NCBI GenBank assembly: GCA_029865515.1
Contig: JAOUGQ010000002.1
Coordinates: 1-50,832 of the forward strand
DNA from: Nitrospirota bacterium
Lineage (GTDB): Bacteria > Nitrospirota > Nitrospiria > Nitrospirales > UBA8639
Length of the DNA: 50,832 bases
Reading direction: 5' to 3'
The translations under genes were made by a program, and so were the position numbers. Within the stretch, counting starts at the first letter, position 1. Each line of letters begins with the position of its first letter. The notes below the pieces were generated by a model that searched no databases, was not told where the DNA came from, and worked only from the letters and a program-made list of their open reading frames with translations. Of the stretch, positions 41,511 through 50,832 are shown piece by piece.

Positions 41511-42887
41511 ATGATGAAACGAATCGTTGGCCTTGAAAGTGAATACGGCCTGACATTTTCGCCAAATGGGCGAGTCTATCTTCCCATTGAAAAAATCCTC
41601 GGTTACATTTTTGAGGGACTCATCCCCAATAGCTGGCCCTCGAATGCCTTTCTGACCAATGGGGCACGATTCTACCAGGACACCGGCTGCCATCCTGAAT
41701 ATTCCACTCCCGAATGCGATGACCTGATTGATCTCATCATCCACGACAAAGCGGGAGAGCGTATTTTAGAAAGTTGTCTCCCCATCGCCGAGGAACGCTT
41801 ACGTGAAGAAGGGCTTTCCGGCGAAATTTTTATATTCAAGAACAATACGGATTCCCTCGGCAACACCTACGGTTGTCATGAAAATTTCCTCATGCGCCGG
41901 GATGTGGACTTTTGGAAAGTCAGTGAACAGCTCATCCCTTTTTTCGTAACCCGCCAAATTTTTTCGGGAGCCGGAAAAATTCTTAAAGTGTCGGGGAAGT
42001 CCCAATTTTTCATCTCCCAACGCGCTCAGCATATCCACGAAAAAACATCATCCTCCACCACGTCCTCCCGCAGCATCATCAACACACGGGACGAACCGCA
42101 TGCCGACGCGGAAAAATTCCGTCGGCTTCATATCATTCTCGGCGATTCCAATATGTCTGAATTTTCCACCTATTTGAAGGTGGGAACGGCAATGATCGTA
42201 CTCTCAATGATCGAAGAAGGATTCACCATCCCTCATATTGAGTTAGAAGAACCTGTCAAAGCCATTCGAGACATCTCCCGCGATCCTACCCTGAAGAGGA
42301 CGATCAAACTGGAAGATGGGCGAAACCTGAGCGCATTAGAAATTCAACGAATTTTCTGGGAGCGGGCTGGTGAGTATTTAGAATCGCAACCTCCGAATAA
42401 AGTGATGTCAGAGATCCATTATGAATGGGGTCGAGTTCTGAACCTGCTTGAAGTTTCGCCAATGAAACTGGTTCGGGAAATCGACTGGATCACCAAACAA
42501 TGGCTCTTAGAAAACTACATGGCCAATAAATCCTGTGGATGGGATGACCCCCGATTGGGCATGATGGACCTGCAATACCATGACATTAATCGACAGCGAA
42601 GCCTCTTTCATCTGTTAGCTGAACGAAATCACATCAGGAAAATGGTTGATGAGGAGGCAATTGAGCAAGCAAAAACGATTCCTCCTCAAACCACACGGGC
42701 AAAGGTGCGGGGGGATTTCATCAGATTTGCCCGTGCAAAAAATCGGTCGTATACTGTGGATTGGACCTATCTCAAACTAAACGGATACTGGGAAGAAACC
42801 ATTCTCTGCATGGATCCTTTCTGTCCTTTTAACCGACGGGTGGAAGAATTGCTCAGCCAAGTTCCCCACAGCCGGCTCTATCCATGA
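41511..42887 (+). CDS. pafA: Pup/UBact ligase PafA
   Basis: 458-residue ligase that joins the C-terminal glutamate of the small modifier to target lysines. Distinguishing PafA features: GLESEYGLTF ATP-binding start, catalytic Asp57 in FYQDTGCHPEYSTPEC, FKNNTDSLGNTYGCHENFL, RSIINTRDEPHADAEKF and the C-terminal QTTRAKVRGDFI and VDWTYLKLN. All the usual active-site residues appear intact. Two ATGs (41511, 41514) are possible starts, with a GGAAGG site upstream. Its stop overlaps the next gene (ATGA). Confidence 0.94.
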   Translation: MMKRIVGLESEYGLTFSPNGRVYLPIEKILGYIFEGLIPNSWPSNAFLTNGARFYQDTGCHPEYSTPECDDLIDLIIHDKAGERILESCLPIAEERLREEGLSGEIFIFKNNTDSLGNTYGCHENFLMRRDVDFWKVSEQLIPFFVTRQIFSGAGKILKVSGKSQFFISQRAQHIHEKTSSSTTSSRSIINTRDEPHADAEKFRRLHIILGDSNMSEFSTYLKVGTAMIVLSMIEEGFTIPHIELEEPVKAIRDISRDPTLKRTIKLEDGRNLSALEIQRIFWERAGEYLESQPPNKVMSEIHYEWGRVLNLLEVSPMKLVREIDWITKQWLLENYMANKSCGWDDPRLGMMDLQYHDINRQRSLFHLLAERNHIRKMVDEEAIEQAKTIPPQTTRAKVRGDFIRFARAKNRSYTVDWTYLKLNGYWEETILCMDPFCPFNRRVEELLSQVPHSRLYP

Positions 42888-43804
42888 ATCGCGTGTTGCC
42901 TCCATCCCCACCACCTCATCCTGCATTCTCCTGGAAAGTGCTGTTTGTCGTCTGCTTGCTGATCGCCAGTATTTTCCCTATTCAGATTGTCCCCAGCGCA
43001 GAACGCCACCGACCAGGAGCTGACGGCCAATTCAGTGGAAAGCAGGGGCAAGTCCTCTGGATCGAAGTTCCGGTAGCCGATCCAGAGGCAAAAGTAAGTG
43101 GCATGTTTTTAAAACGGAAGATCCCATTTTTTCAGAATTCCGATGGCCGTTTTGCAGGAATCGTGGGAATTGATATGGAAGATCCACCGGGCTTGCAGGA
43201 GTTAAGTGTCAATGTCCATACCAACAGCGGGACGGATCATCTCAGCTACTCCGTCTTAATCATCAAAGAACACTATGCCGTCCAACACCTGACCCTCCCG
43301 AAAGACAAAGTCGATCTTGACCCCAAAACCTTAAAGCGGGTCCAACAAGAACAGAAAGAACTGGCAGAAGCCTTTCACCATATCAGCGCTCTTCCCTTAT
43401 GGGATGGTCCTTTTCTTGAGCCCGTCAATGGGAAAGTGACAGGCGTGTTTGGCAGTCGTCGAGTCATTAACGGACAACCCCGCCGGCCTCATTCCGGAGA
43501 AGATATTGCGGCGCCAAATGGAACTCCGGTCCAGGCCATCAACAAGGGCACGGTCGTGAAAACGATGAACCACTTCTTCTCGGGAAAGGGTGTCGTCCTG
43601 GATCATGGAGTGGGACTGTTTTCCATGTACTTTCATCTCTCGGAGATTGACGTCAAGTCTGGCCAAGCCATTCAAAAAGGAGAAGCCCTGGGAAAAGTAG
43701 GAGCCAGTGGAAGAGCCACCGGCCCACACCTCCATTGGGGCATTCACTTAAATGGCTCACGAATCAACCCCTATGCCTTGACCGCTCTTCCCATACCCAA
43801 CTAA
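42884..43804 (+). CDS. Exported M23 family metallopeptidase
   Basis: 306 residues with a signal segment (about 18-40), an N-terminal beta-rich region and a C-terminal M23 (LytM) domain with intact zinc ligands: HSGEDIAAP (about residue 203), and GPHLHWGIHL near residue 281. Expected to cut peptidoglycan cross-links in the periplasm. Curiously, its ATG overlaps the pafA stop, so a cell-wall enzyme is translationally coupled to the cytoplasmic tagging system; it may be chance or a functional link. Confidence 0.88.
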   Translation: MNRVLPPSPPPHPAFSWKVLFVVCLLIASIFPIQIVPSAERHRPGADGQFSGKQGQVLWIEVPVADPEAKVSGMFLKRKIPFFQNSDGRFAGIVGIDMEDPPGLQELSVNVHTNSGTDHLSYSVLIIKEHYAVQHLTLPKDKVDLDPKTLKRVQQEQKELAEAFHHISALPLWDGPFLEPVNGKVTGVFGSRRVINGQPRRPHSGEDIAAPNGTPVQAINKGTVVKTMNHFFSGKGVVLDHGVGLFSMYFHLSEIDVKSGQAIQKGEALGKVGASGRATGPHLHWGIHLNGSRINPYALTALPIPN

Positions 43805-43918
43805 CTTGAGGGCGCATGGCGTTTTGTCTTTCCCTCACTGCACCTGACTCAGATTGAACACGCCATTCTTCTGGAAAGTGTACCCGTCTCGATAGCCAAT
43901 GAAAGAGGCCCCTGTATC

Positions 43919-44476
43919 ATGCGTTATCTCTGTGTCTTCTGCGGTTCAAGTCTAGGGCACCATCCCGGCTTTACCAACATGGCTGAGCGATTGGGCCACG
44001 CACTTGTCCAAAAGGGCATAGGATTGGTCTACGGTGGGGGGAATATTGGCCTGATGGGCGTGCTGGCTTCAACCGTACTGCACGAGGGAGGAACGGTCAT
44101 CGGAGTCATTCCAAGCCATCTGGCAGAGAAAGAACTCTTACACCCCAATCTCACCACCACCCATATCGTGAACACCATGCATGAACGGAAAGCCCTCATG
44201 GCCGATCTGTCAGCCGGTTTCATCACGTTACCAGGCGGGTTTGGGACACTTGAAGAATGTTGCGAAATGGTGACTTGGGCCCAGTTGAAACTTCACCACA
44301 AGCCCTGCGGGCTGTTGAATTGCTTTGGATTTTTTGATGGCCTATTGGGATTTTTGGATCATCAAGTCCAAGAGGGTTTCGTCACCACGGCCAACCGGGC
44401 GTTAATTCTTGAAGCAACAAGCCCCGAAGCCTTGTTAACCCTTATCTTAGGCAAACTGGAGCCTGACGTCCGATAG
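43919..44476 (+). CDS. LOG family protein (nucleoside 5'-monophosphate phosphoribohydrolase)
   Basis: 185-residue Rossmann-fold protein of the LOG (lonely guy, TIGR00730) family. The two family signatures are visible: the glycine-rich GLVYGGGNIGLMG region and the catalytic PGGFGTLEECCEMVTWAQL. Plant members release active cytokinins from riboside monophosphates; bacterial ones cleave nucleotides, but the old 'lysine decarboxylase' label is wrong. No ribosome binding site is evident before ATG 43919. It converges with the following gene. Confidence 0.92.
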   Translation: MRYLCVFCGSSLGHHPGFTNMAERLGHALVQKGIGLVYGGGNIGLMGVLASTVLHEGGTVIGVIPSHLAEKELLHPNLTTTHIVNTMHERKALMADLSAGFITLPGGFGTLEECCEMVTWAQLKLHHKPCGLLNCFGFFDGLLGFLDHQVQEGFVTTANRALILEATSPEALLTLILGKLEPDVR

Positions 44477-44487
44477 AATCATTCAGC

Positions 44488-45324
44488 CTAATAGGCCGAA
44501 GGCCTGGAAAGGGGGCGGTTTGTCATCATTTCCATTGCACGAAGATTATCAAAGGAAAACCCTCCATCCCCCATCGCCACCAAGCCCAACTTGCCCTTTC
44601 TGAAGGATTGATCGTACACGTCAATCATGAGGTGATGATCGAAAAAGATTTCGGTAAATTCCTTACTGATAATGGTATTTCGTTGAATCCGAAGAAAATG
44701 CCAGTCTGATGGTGAAGGAATGAGGACCTCCCTCGCTAATTCAGTTGGTTGACCATCCTTCACTACATAGGCCACAACCTCGTTAGTTTTGGGTTCAACG
44801 ACGACCGCATAGAAATTGTTGTCATCCTGAATCCCATAGGCCAATCCGGCTTTGCCAGACGAAGTTCCTAACTCGAGTTTAATCCGGACCGAGAGATCCA
44901 CATATTCAGCCACCACGCCTTCAGCCACAAGTAACTGATAGCACCAACCCTCACGACAGTGTAACCGCTGTTCCACCAGGCGAGGGCGACTGGGAGCGGT
45001 GGCGTCTTCTTTCACTGACCACTCCCCTTCTCCTGAAGTCCCGCCAACAGCCTGCGTAAAGCCCTCCGGCAACCCGTTTGAAGAAGATTGGTCAAAATTC
45101 CATTCTTGGAAAAGCGGGGGGGTGGTTTTATGGAAAGGCTTCGGAAGCTCCTGAGGGTGATCCTCAGCAAACCCCTCTGAGACACCGATCAAAAAAAGGC
45201 TCATGGCCATCACGACTATCCGTCCAAAACCGGTAAAATGATTTCGTGTGCCCCCCACCCCCTGACCAGAAAATACCCTATAAATGAAATGTCTCACAGA
45301 CCGGCTCAATCGCTCTTGTTTCAT
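44488..45324 (-). CDS. Secreted protein with concanavalin/LamG-like beta-sandwich
   Basis: 278 residues. A long basic N-region and hydrophobic segment (about 30-52) followed by an Ala/Glu site suggest export. The rest resembles the DUF1080/LamG-type jelly-roll seen in sugar-binding or glycosidase modules: LSVRIKLELGTSSGKAGLAYGIQDDNNFYAVVVEP, DWHFLRIQRN and GKLGLVAMGDGGFSFDNL. No catalytic residues can be named. ATG 45324 is preferred over 45330 because of the AGGGA upstream. Function unknown. Confidence 0.65.
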   Translation of the reverse strand: MKQERLSRSVRHFIYRVFSGQGVGGTRNHFTGFGRIVVMAMSLFLIGVSEGFAEDHPQELPKPFHKTTPPLFQEWNFDQSSSNGLPEGFTQAVGGTSGEGEWSVKEDATAPSRPRLVEQRLHCREGWCYQLLVAEGVVAEYVDLSVRIKLELGTSSGKAGLAYGIQDDNNFYAVVVEPKTNEVVAYVVKDGQPTELAREVLIPSPSDWHFLRIQRNTIISKEFTEIFFDHHLMIDVYDQSFRKGKLGLVAMGDGGFSFDNLRAMEMMTNRPLSRPSAY

Positions 45325-45708
45325 GACCATCCCTACTCTTAAAAATAAATGAAATTAATAAACGGCTCAACCCATAACGCCTACGATGATACGCATTCTC
45401 GCCGGAAGTCCACAACCCCTTGGTTACAACTCAACCAAGCCCCATTCCTATCATCCAAACCAGTCGGTCCAGTTCAGTTTTTGCTTGTTTATTACATAGA
45501 AGAGCCAACTTCGTAAACATACGTGAGTGCTTATCATAATAAGTGCTCCACCTCACGCCCGACATTTTCACGGGTAATCGCCAGCAGAAAGAGGCAAGGC
45601 GTACGTGCTGGACTCTGTCTAGACATTCCAATAAAAAAATTGCGGAAACCGGCAGGCTTTGATAGGTTGAACAAGGGTCATCTCATTGATTCTCCCTAAA
45701 GATCCCGT
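45325..45708. other. 384-base divergent intergenic region
   Basis: No gene recognised. A direct repeat of AGTGCT about ten bases apart (near 45523-45545) and A/T-rich stretches occur. Both flanking genes would be transcribed from this region, but I could not pick a convincing promoter for either. Confidence 0.4.
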
Positions 45709-47304
45709 ATGAGCCGGATCATGATAATCCGTTTTATGCCTCGATTGGTTTTTCTTGCATGCCTGACCCTGGTATTACTAGGTGGGGCACCCGTAAGTGG
45801 AAGCAGTTCCTCAAGCATCTCTAGCAATGAGGACCTGACTTTCACAGAACTCCTGCCTTCTGATTCCGTCATCACGCTGACGTTACAGGAAGCCGTCATG
45901 CAGGCCCTGGAACATAATCTCGACATTCAGGTGAGTCGACAGAGCAGAGATGTTCGACTCACCGATATTATCTTCCAACAAGCACAATTCGACCCCACGG
46001 TCCAGTTAAGCGGACGGTACGACCGGAATGTCTCCCCACTCAATAGACCCATTTTCGGCTTCGGTGGCGCCACCGTGGGATCAGAGCCTGACAAGATTGA
46101 TCAAAATGATACAAATTTAGGGTTGGGAATAAAGCAAAAGCTGCTCACCGGAGGATCGTACGATCTGAAGTTTGATACCAACCGGAACTCCGTGGCAGGA
46201 GAAACCAGTTTTCTGTTTAACCCATCCTATACAAGCAACCTCCGCTTCGATCTGACGCAACCGCTTCTTCGCAACTTCGGGCCGACCATTACCAAAGTCC
46301 AAATCACCCTCGCACGAAATGCGGCAGACCTGGAACAACTCACGCTCGTCAACCAGGTTCTGTCAGTGATCGCTCAAGTTGAACAGGCATACTGGGAACT
46401 GGTCTTTGCCCGCGAAAATTTAAAAGTGACCCGTGCGACCCTACAAGCCGCAGAAGAACTACTGGCCAGCAATCGCGCGAAGGTCAAGGCCGGGGTGATG
46501 GCCGACGTCGAAGCCCTCCAGGCTCAAGCCGGAGTGGCCAACCAGGTCGAACAAATTTTACTGGCCCAAAAAACAGTACTGGACCAGGAAGACCAACTTC
46601 GGCGTCTCCTCAACAATTCGGAATACAATCTGACCCAAACCACACCCCTCGTCCCGCTCGACCCACCCGTTCAACAACGTCAGGAGACGCCGCTCAAGGA
46701 AAGCCTTCAATCGGCATTCGAACATCGCCCGGAAATCCTGCAAGCCCAAAAAAACATTGAAACCTCCACCGTCAACACCCGCTTTGCCAAAAACCAGCTT
46801 CTGCCCGATATCGCCTTTCAGGGGAGTCTTGGTCTCAGCGGTCTGGGCAAAAATCCAGGAGATAATCTGGACCGTTTAGGCAGCACTGATTTCTACAACA
46901 TGGGGGGAGGGCTCGTACTCAGCTACCCATTAGGAAACCGCTCGGCCCAAAGCCAATATCAACGGCGGGTGTTGGAGACACAACAAAGCCAGGTCTCCCT
47001 CCTGCGTGTTCGCCAACAAATCATCCTTGACGTCAAAGAAGCCATTCGTCAGGTTCAGACCAGCTTCAAACGCACCCGGACCAATCAAACCGCTCGCCAA
47101 CTCTCCGAAAGACAACTCAAGGCTGAAGAGGAACGCCTGAACCTCGGACTCAGCACCACCCGGTTGGTTTTAGAATTTCAAAGGGACCTGAGAATAGCCA
47201 GGGGAAGGGAATTACGAGCCATTCTCGATTACAACCAATCATTATCCCGTCTCCGACTCGTCACCGCTTCGACTCTCGAGCACTACCACATTGAAGTCCA
47301 GTAA
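45709..47304 (+). CDS. TolC-family outer-membrane efflux protein
   Basis: 531 residues: signal peptide (about 10-31), then two repeated OEP domains with long helices (LTLQEAVMQALEHNLDIQVSR; LKESLQSAFEHRPEILQAQ) and short strands, the TolC fold that makes an outer-membrane channel. It probably works with the adaptor and ABC transporter encoded downstream. Start ATG 45709. Confidence 0.9.
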   Translation: MSRIMIIRFMPRLVFLACLTLVLLGGAPVSGSSSSSISSNEDLTFTELLPSDSVITLTLQEAVMQALEHNLDIQVSRQSRDVRLTDIIFQQAQFDPTVQLSGRYDRNVSPLNRPIFGFGGATVGSEPDKIDQNDTNLGLGIKQKLLTGGSYDLKFDTNRNSVAGETSFLFNPSYTSNLRFDLTQPLLRNFGPTITKVQITLARNAADLEQLTLVNQVLSVIAQVEQAYWELVFARENLKVTRATLQAAEELLASNRAKVKAGVMADVEALQAQAGVANQVEQILLAQKTVLDQEDQLRRLLNNSEYNLTQTTPLVPLDPPVQQRQETPLKESLQSAFEHRPEILQAQKNIETSTVNTRFAKNQLLPDIAFQGSLGLSGLGKNPGDNLDRLGSTDFYNMGGGLVLSYPLGNRSAQSQYQRRVLETQQSQVSLLRVRQQIILDVKEAIRQVQTSFKRTRTNQTARQLSERQLKAEEERLNLGLSTTRLVLEFQRDLRIARGRELRAILDYNQSLSRLRLVTASTLEHYHIEVQ

Positions 47305-47593
47305 TTGAAATGTGGGGAAAGCAGGCCTTGAGCCCTGCCGAAGGATCCGGATGTCGCGTTTTCCTCGCTCATAGAATTCTCTGCCCGAGTCGTGCGGCTC
47401 ATCCTTCTCGCTTCGTGCGGCCTTGCCACTGTCAACACGCAAGTCTTCGCACATTGGGGCGAGAGAGCTTCCAGGGGGTGGCCATTTTCGAATACCCCCG
47501 TCTTTTAAGTTCACAGTCCTTCTCCAGACTTGTTACCATGTGAATGGATCTACCCACGTCTGGTGAAGAAAAAAGCATGGGCTCATTTTTGAT
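47305..47593 (+). other. 289-base intergenic region with short repeated motifs
   Basis: No gene recognised between tolC and the adaptor gene. It contains an imperfect hairpin (GCAGG...CCTGC, near 47321-47340) and a tandem-like motif (CGTGCGGC occurring twice, near 47388 and 47416). On the minus strand the stretch keeps an open frame of 90 codons that does not resemble a known protein. It may be a dispersed intergenic repeat. Confidence 0.3.
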
Positions 47594-48733
47594 ATGAACA
47601 AAACATCCTGGGTACTCACCATCTTGGTGCTCGTAGGAGCCTCCCTTGCGGTGTTGCAATATTTACGGTCAACAGACCAACGTCCTTCCGACACCACACC
47701 TCGCAAACTAGTCGAAGTCGTCCGTACCTCGCTACAGACGAAGGTATCTGAAACAGGAACGATCCTGCCCTCACAGACCATTGAAATAAAATCTCAATTT
47801 TCCGGGGAAGTCGCCCAATTATTTGTGACGGCGGGGCAGGAAGTGCAAAAAGATCAAATTTTAGGGATTATTCGACAGGAATCCAGCCAAGCCCGCACGG
47901 TGGCCCAGCTTCGGGCCGGCATCCAAGAAGAACGGTTAAACGTGGACACCGCTCATCGAGCATGGGTCCGTGCAGAATCCTTGTTTCAAAAAGGGTTTAT
48001 TCCTCAAAAAGAATTGGAACTCTCTCAACGGGACTATCAACAATCCCTGGTTCGTCTGGAATTGGCGGAGCGGCAACTCTTACTGGCATTAGGCGGGAAT
48101 CAGGAATTGTTTGAACGGTACCGCGAAGGCTCCGTTTCAAAAACCCGGCCTGAAGAATTTCAGGTCCGGTCGCCCTCCCAAGGGACTGTCCTGGAAATTC
48201 TCGTCCATACCGGTGAAATCATCACCTCAGGAACAGCCACATTCGGCGGAGGAACAGTCCTCATGCGAATTGCCGATCTCTCGCACATGGTGGTCAAAGC
48301 GAAAATCAACGAAGTCAATATACCAAGGGTTTCGGTCGGACAACCCGTCGACATTCGATTAGATGCCTTACCGGGACAACTCTTTAAGGGCCGGGTCAGG
48401 GCTATAGCCACTCAAGGGGTGAAGGAAAACAATCTTGTCACTTATGAAATCTCTATTGATATTGAAAATTCTCATCCCGCCCTGAAGCCTATGCTTACCG
48501 CAAACATTGATATCGAAACGAAACGGCTGGAAGATGTGCTCACCATTCCGCTGGAGGTGTTGCGAGTTGAAAATGGAGATGACGTGGTCGAAGTGATGTC
48601 AGAAGGCCAACCTCAAACCCGCAAGGTTCGTGTGGCATTCCGGACCGACACGCAGGCCATCATCACCAAAGGGCTTCAAGAGCACGACCAGGTTTTCATC
48701 CCTTCATTTAAAAAGGAAGAGGCTCGTCGATAG
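47594..48733 (+). CDS. Periplasmic adaptor (HlyD/MacA-like membrane fusion protein)
   Basis: 379 residues: N-terminal anchor (about 5-24), biotinyl-lipoyl-like half-motifs (TIEIKSQFSGEVAQLFVTAGQ and later FQVRSPSQGTVLEILVHTG), an alpha-hairpin between them, and beta-barrel and membrane-proximal domains (VVKAKINEVNIPRVSVGQPV). This is the MacA architecture that links an inner-membrane ABC transporter to TolC. The ABC subunits follow directly (15-20 bases). The start ATG has no clear ribosome binding site. Confidence 0.9.
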   Translation: MNKTSWVLTILVLVGASLAVLQYLRSTDQRPSDTTPRKLVEVVRTSLQTKVSETGTILPSQTIEIKSQFSGEVAQLFVTAGQEVQKDQILGIIRQESSQARTVAQLRAGIQEERLNVDTAHRAWVRAESLFQKGFIPQKELELSQRDYQQSLVRLELAERQLLLALGGNQELFERYREGSVSKTRPEEFQVRSPSQGTVLEILVHTGEIITSGTATFGGGTVLMRIADLSHMVVKAKINEVNIPRVSVGQPVDIRLDALPGQLFKGRVRAIATQGVKENNLVTYEISIDIENSHPALKPMLTANIDIETKRLEDVLTIPLEVLRVENGDDVVEVMSEGQPQTRKVRVAFRTDTQAIITKGLQEHDQVFIPSFKKEEARR

Positions 48734-48753
48734 GGCAGCAAGAAACTTTGAAC

Positions 48754-49455
48754 ATGCTGATCCAGCTCAAGCACATTGACAAAATCTACAAAGCCGGGCA
48801 AGTCGACGTGCCGGCATTGATCGACATCAACCTCCAGGTTGAGCGGGGAGAATTTGTCGCCATTATCGGTCAGTCCGGAAGCGGGAAAACGACACTCCTG
48901 GATATTGTCGGCTGTTTAAGCCGTCCCACAAGTGGGGAATACTGGCTGGATGGAGACCATGTCAACTCCCTTCCCGACGCCAGCCTGACCGGCATCCGCA
49001 ACCGAAAAATCGGGTTCATCTTTCAAACATTTCATTTACTCGCACGGAAAACGGCATTGGAAAATGTGCAACTTCCTCTGATGTATGCCGGTGTCTCACG
49101 GAAGGCCCAACAGGATAAAGCGCGGGAATTATTAACCAGGGTCGGGCTGCAAGACCGTCTACTTCATTACAGCAATCAGTTATCGGGAGGCCAGCAGCAA
49201 CGGGTGGCAATCGCTCGTGCGTTGGCCAACAGCCCTCCCCTCCTACTGGCTGACGAGCCAACGGGAAACCTGGACAGTCAATCAGGCAAGGATATCCTTG
49301 CCCTCTTTGAGCAACTTCACCATCAAGGGCAAACGATTGTCATGATTACACATGATCCACTCATCGCAGAGCGGGCAGAACGCCGCATCACCTTGTCTGA
49401 TGGCAGAATCGTGGCAGATGAGCCGGCGTATCAGGCTGCACCGGTGCTGGGGTAA
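48754..49455 (+). CDS. MacB/LolD-type ABC transporter ATPase
   Basis: 233 residues with intact Walker A GQSGSGKTTLLD, Q-loop FIFQTFHLLARKT, ABC signature LSGGQQQRVAIARAL, Walker B LLLADEPTGNLD and switch His in MITHD. The MacB/LolD class transports drugs, toxins or lipoproteins. ATG 48754 is chosen; TTG 48748 is alternative. The gene sits between its adaptor and permease partners. Confidence 0.95.
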   Translation: MLIQLKHIDKIYKAGQVDVPALIDINLQVERGEFVAIIGQSGSGKTTLLDIVGCLSRPTSGEYWLDGDHVNSLPDASLTGIRNRKIGFIFQTFHLLARKTALENVQLPLMYAGVSRKAQQDKARELLTRVGLQDRLLHYSNQLSGGQQQRVAIARALANSPPLLLADEPTGNLDSQSGKDILALFEQLHHQGQTIVMITHDPLIAERAERRITLSDGRIVADEPAYQAAPVLG

Positions 49456-49460
49456 CATCT

Positions 49461-50681
<1,221 letters not shown>

Positions 50682-50745
50682 AATTGGAGAGTTCAGCAGG
50701 TTTTCACCAAGAACCAATTTTGCTTTCCATGCCCATCGAACGCAT

Positions 50746-50832
50746 GTGACACCCCATAAAGAAAGAGCCGCAGGATTAGCCCTCCTTCCCGTCTTTGCCA
50801 CAATCGGGTTTTACCTCCTACCCGCAGACTGG
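50746..50832 (+). CDS. Possible start of a further gene, cut by the window edge
   Basis: From GTG 50746 a frame stays open to the last base (29 codons), beginning with a basic stretch and then a hydrophobic run (LALLPVFATIGFYLLPA) like a signal peptide or membrane helix. No ribosome binding site is obvious. A competing ATG frame at 50678 stops after 23 codons. Confidence 0.3.
   Translation, partial: MTPHKERAAGLALLPVFATIGFYLLPADW

Noticed and set aside
44491..44503. An AGGCC-GAA-GGCCT hairpin between convergent genes
   Set aside because: It falls within the end of the hypothetical gene and has no T run, so a terminator call is not supported.

Overview
The window reads as a chromosomal segment of a Gram-negative bacterium of the phylum Nitrospirota, most likely Nitrospira or a close relative. 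Three things suggest this. Cell-envelope genes of Gram-negative type (TolC, HlyD/MacA, lipoproteins, EnvC, AmpG) sit beside a complete set of actinobacterial-type proteasome and Pup-ligase genes, a combination known from Nitrospira and Leptospirillum. There is a full System I cytochrome c maturation cluster. Base composition looks close to half G+C by eye. The genus is an inference; there is no rRNA or marker gene to settle it.

Layout. 1-5.7 kb: cytochrome c maturation operon ccmC, a CcmE-like/CcmD-like hybrid, ccmE, ccmF, ccmG, ccmH and a CcmI-like TPR protein, with overlapping genes. 5.8-6.5 kb: a Phd-type antitoxin/VapC toxin pair. 6.5-11.3 kb (minus strand): an ECF sigma factor, a large membrane anti-sigma-like protein and a VIT-VWA protein. 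11.5-17.2 kb: an endonuclease/exonuclease/phosphatase-fold enzyme, a CopD-like membrane protein, an exported methyltransferase-like protein, a PqqD-like/methyltransferase fusion, Ppx/GppA and a four-cysteine YggX homologue. 17.4-24.2 kb: YqgE/AlgH, AmpG, two BamE-like lipoproteins, a DUF1295 membrane enzyme and a DUF748 giant. 24.5-29.3 kb: the conserved ffh-rpsP-rimM-trmD-rplS-rnhB-yraN translation/secretion block. 29.4-33.5 kb: ftsE-ftsX-envC-like-ctpA, a cell-division murein-remodelling operon. 33.5-34.4 kb: a stand-alone Lrp ligand domain and a stand-alone PolX N-terminal domain. 34.5-36.3 kb: thiS, a frameshifted thiG, and thiE. 36.4-43.8 kb: proteasomal ATPase (ARC/Mpa), Dop, PrcB, PrcA, PafA and an exported M23 peptidase. 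43.9-50.8 kb: a LOG-family enzyme, a hypothetical secreted protein, and a TolC/adaptor/ABC/MacB-type efflux cluster, with the possible start of one more gene at the right edge.

How the genes work together. The left block exports and ligates haem to c-type cytochromes. The ftsEX-envC genes couple the divisome to amidase activation. The proteasome block contains every enzyme for tagging, untagging, unfolding and degrading proteins, but I can find no gene for the small modifier (Pup, or its Nitrospirota counterpart UBact) in or next to it. That absence, the broken thiG upstream, the ThiS with residues after its Gly-Gly, and two unusual domain fusions (CcmE-like + CcmD-like; PqqD-like + methyltransferase) are the main points worth following up. 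No tRNA, rRNA, CRISPR array, insertion sequence or riboswitch was recognised.
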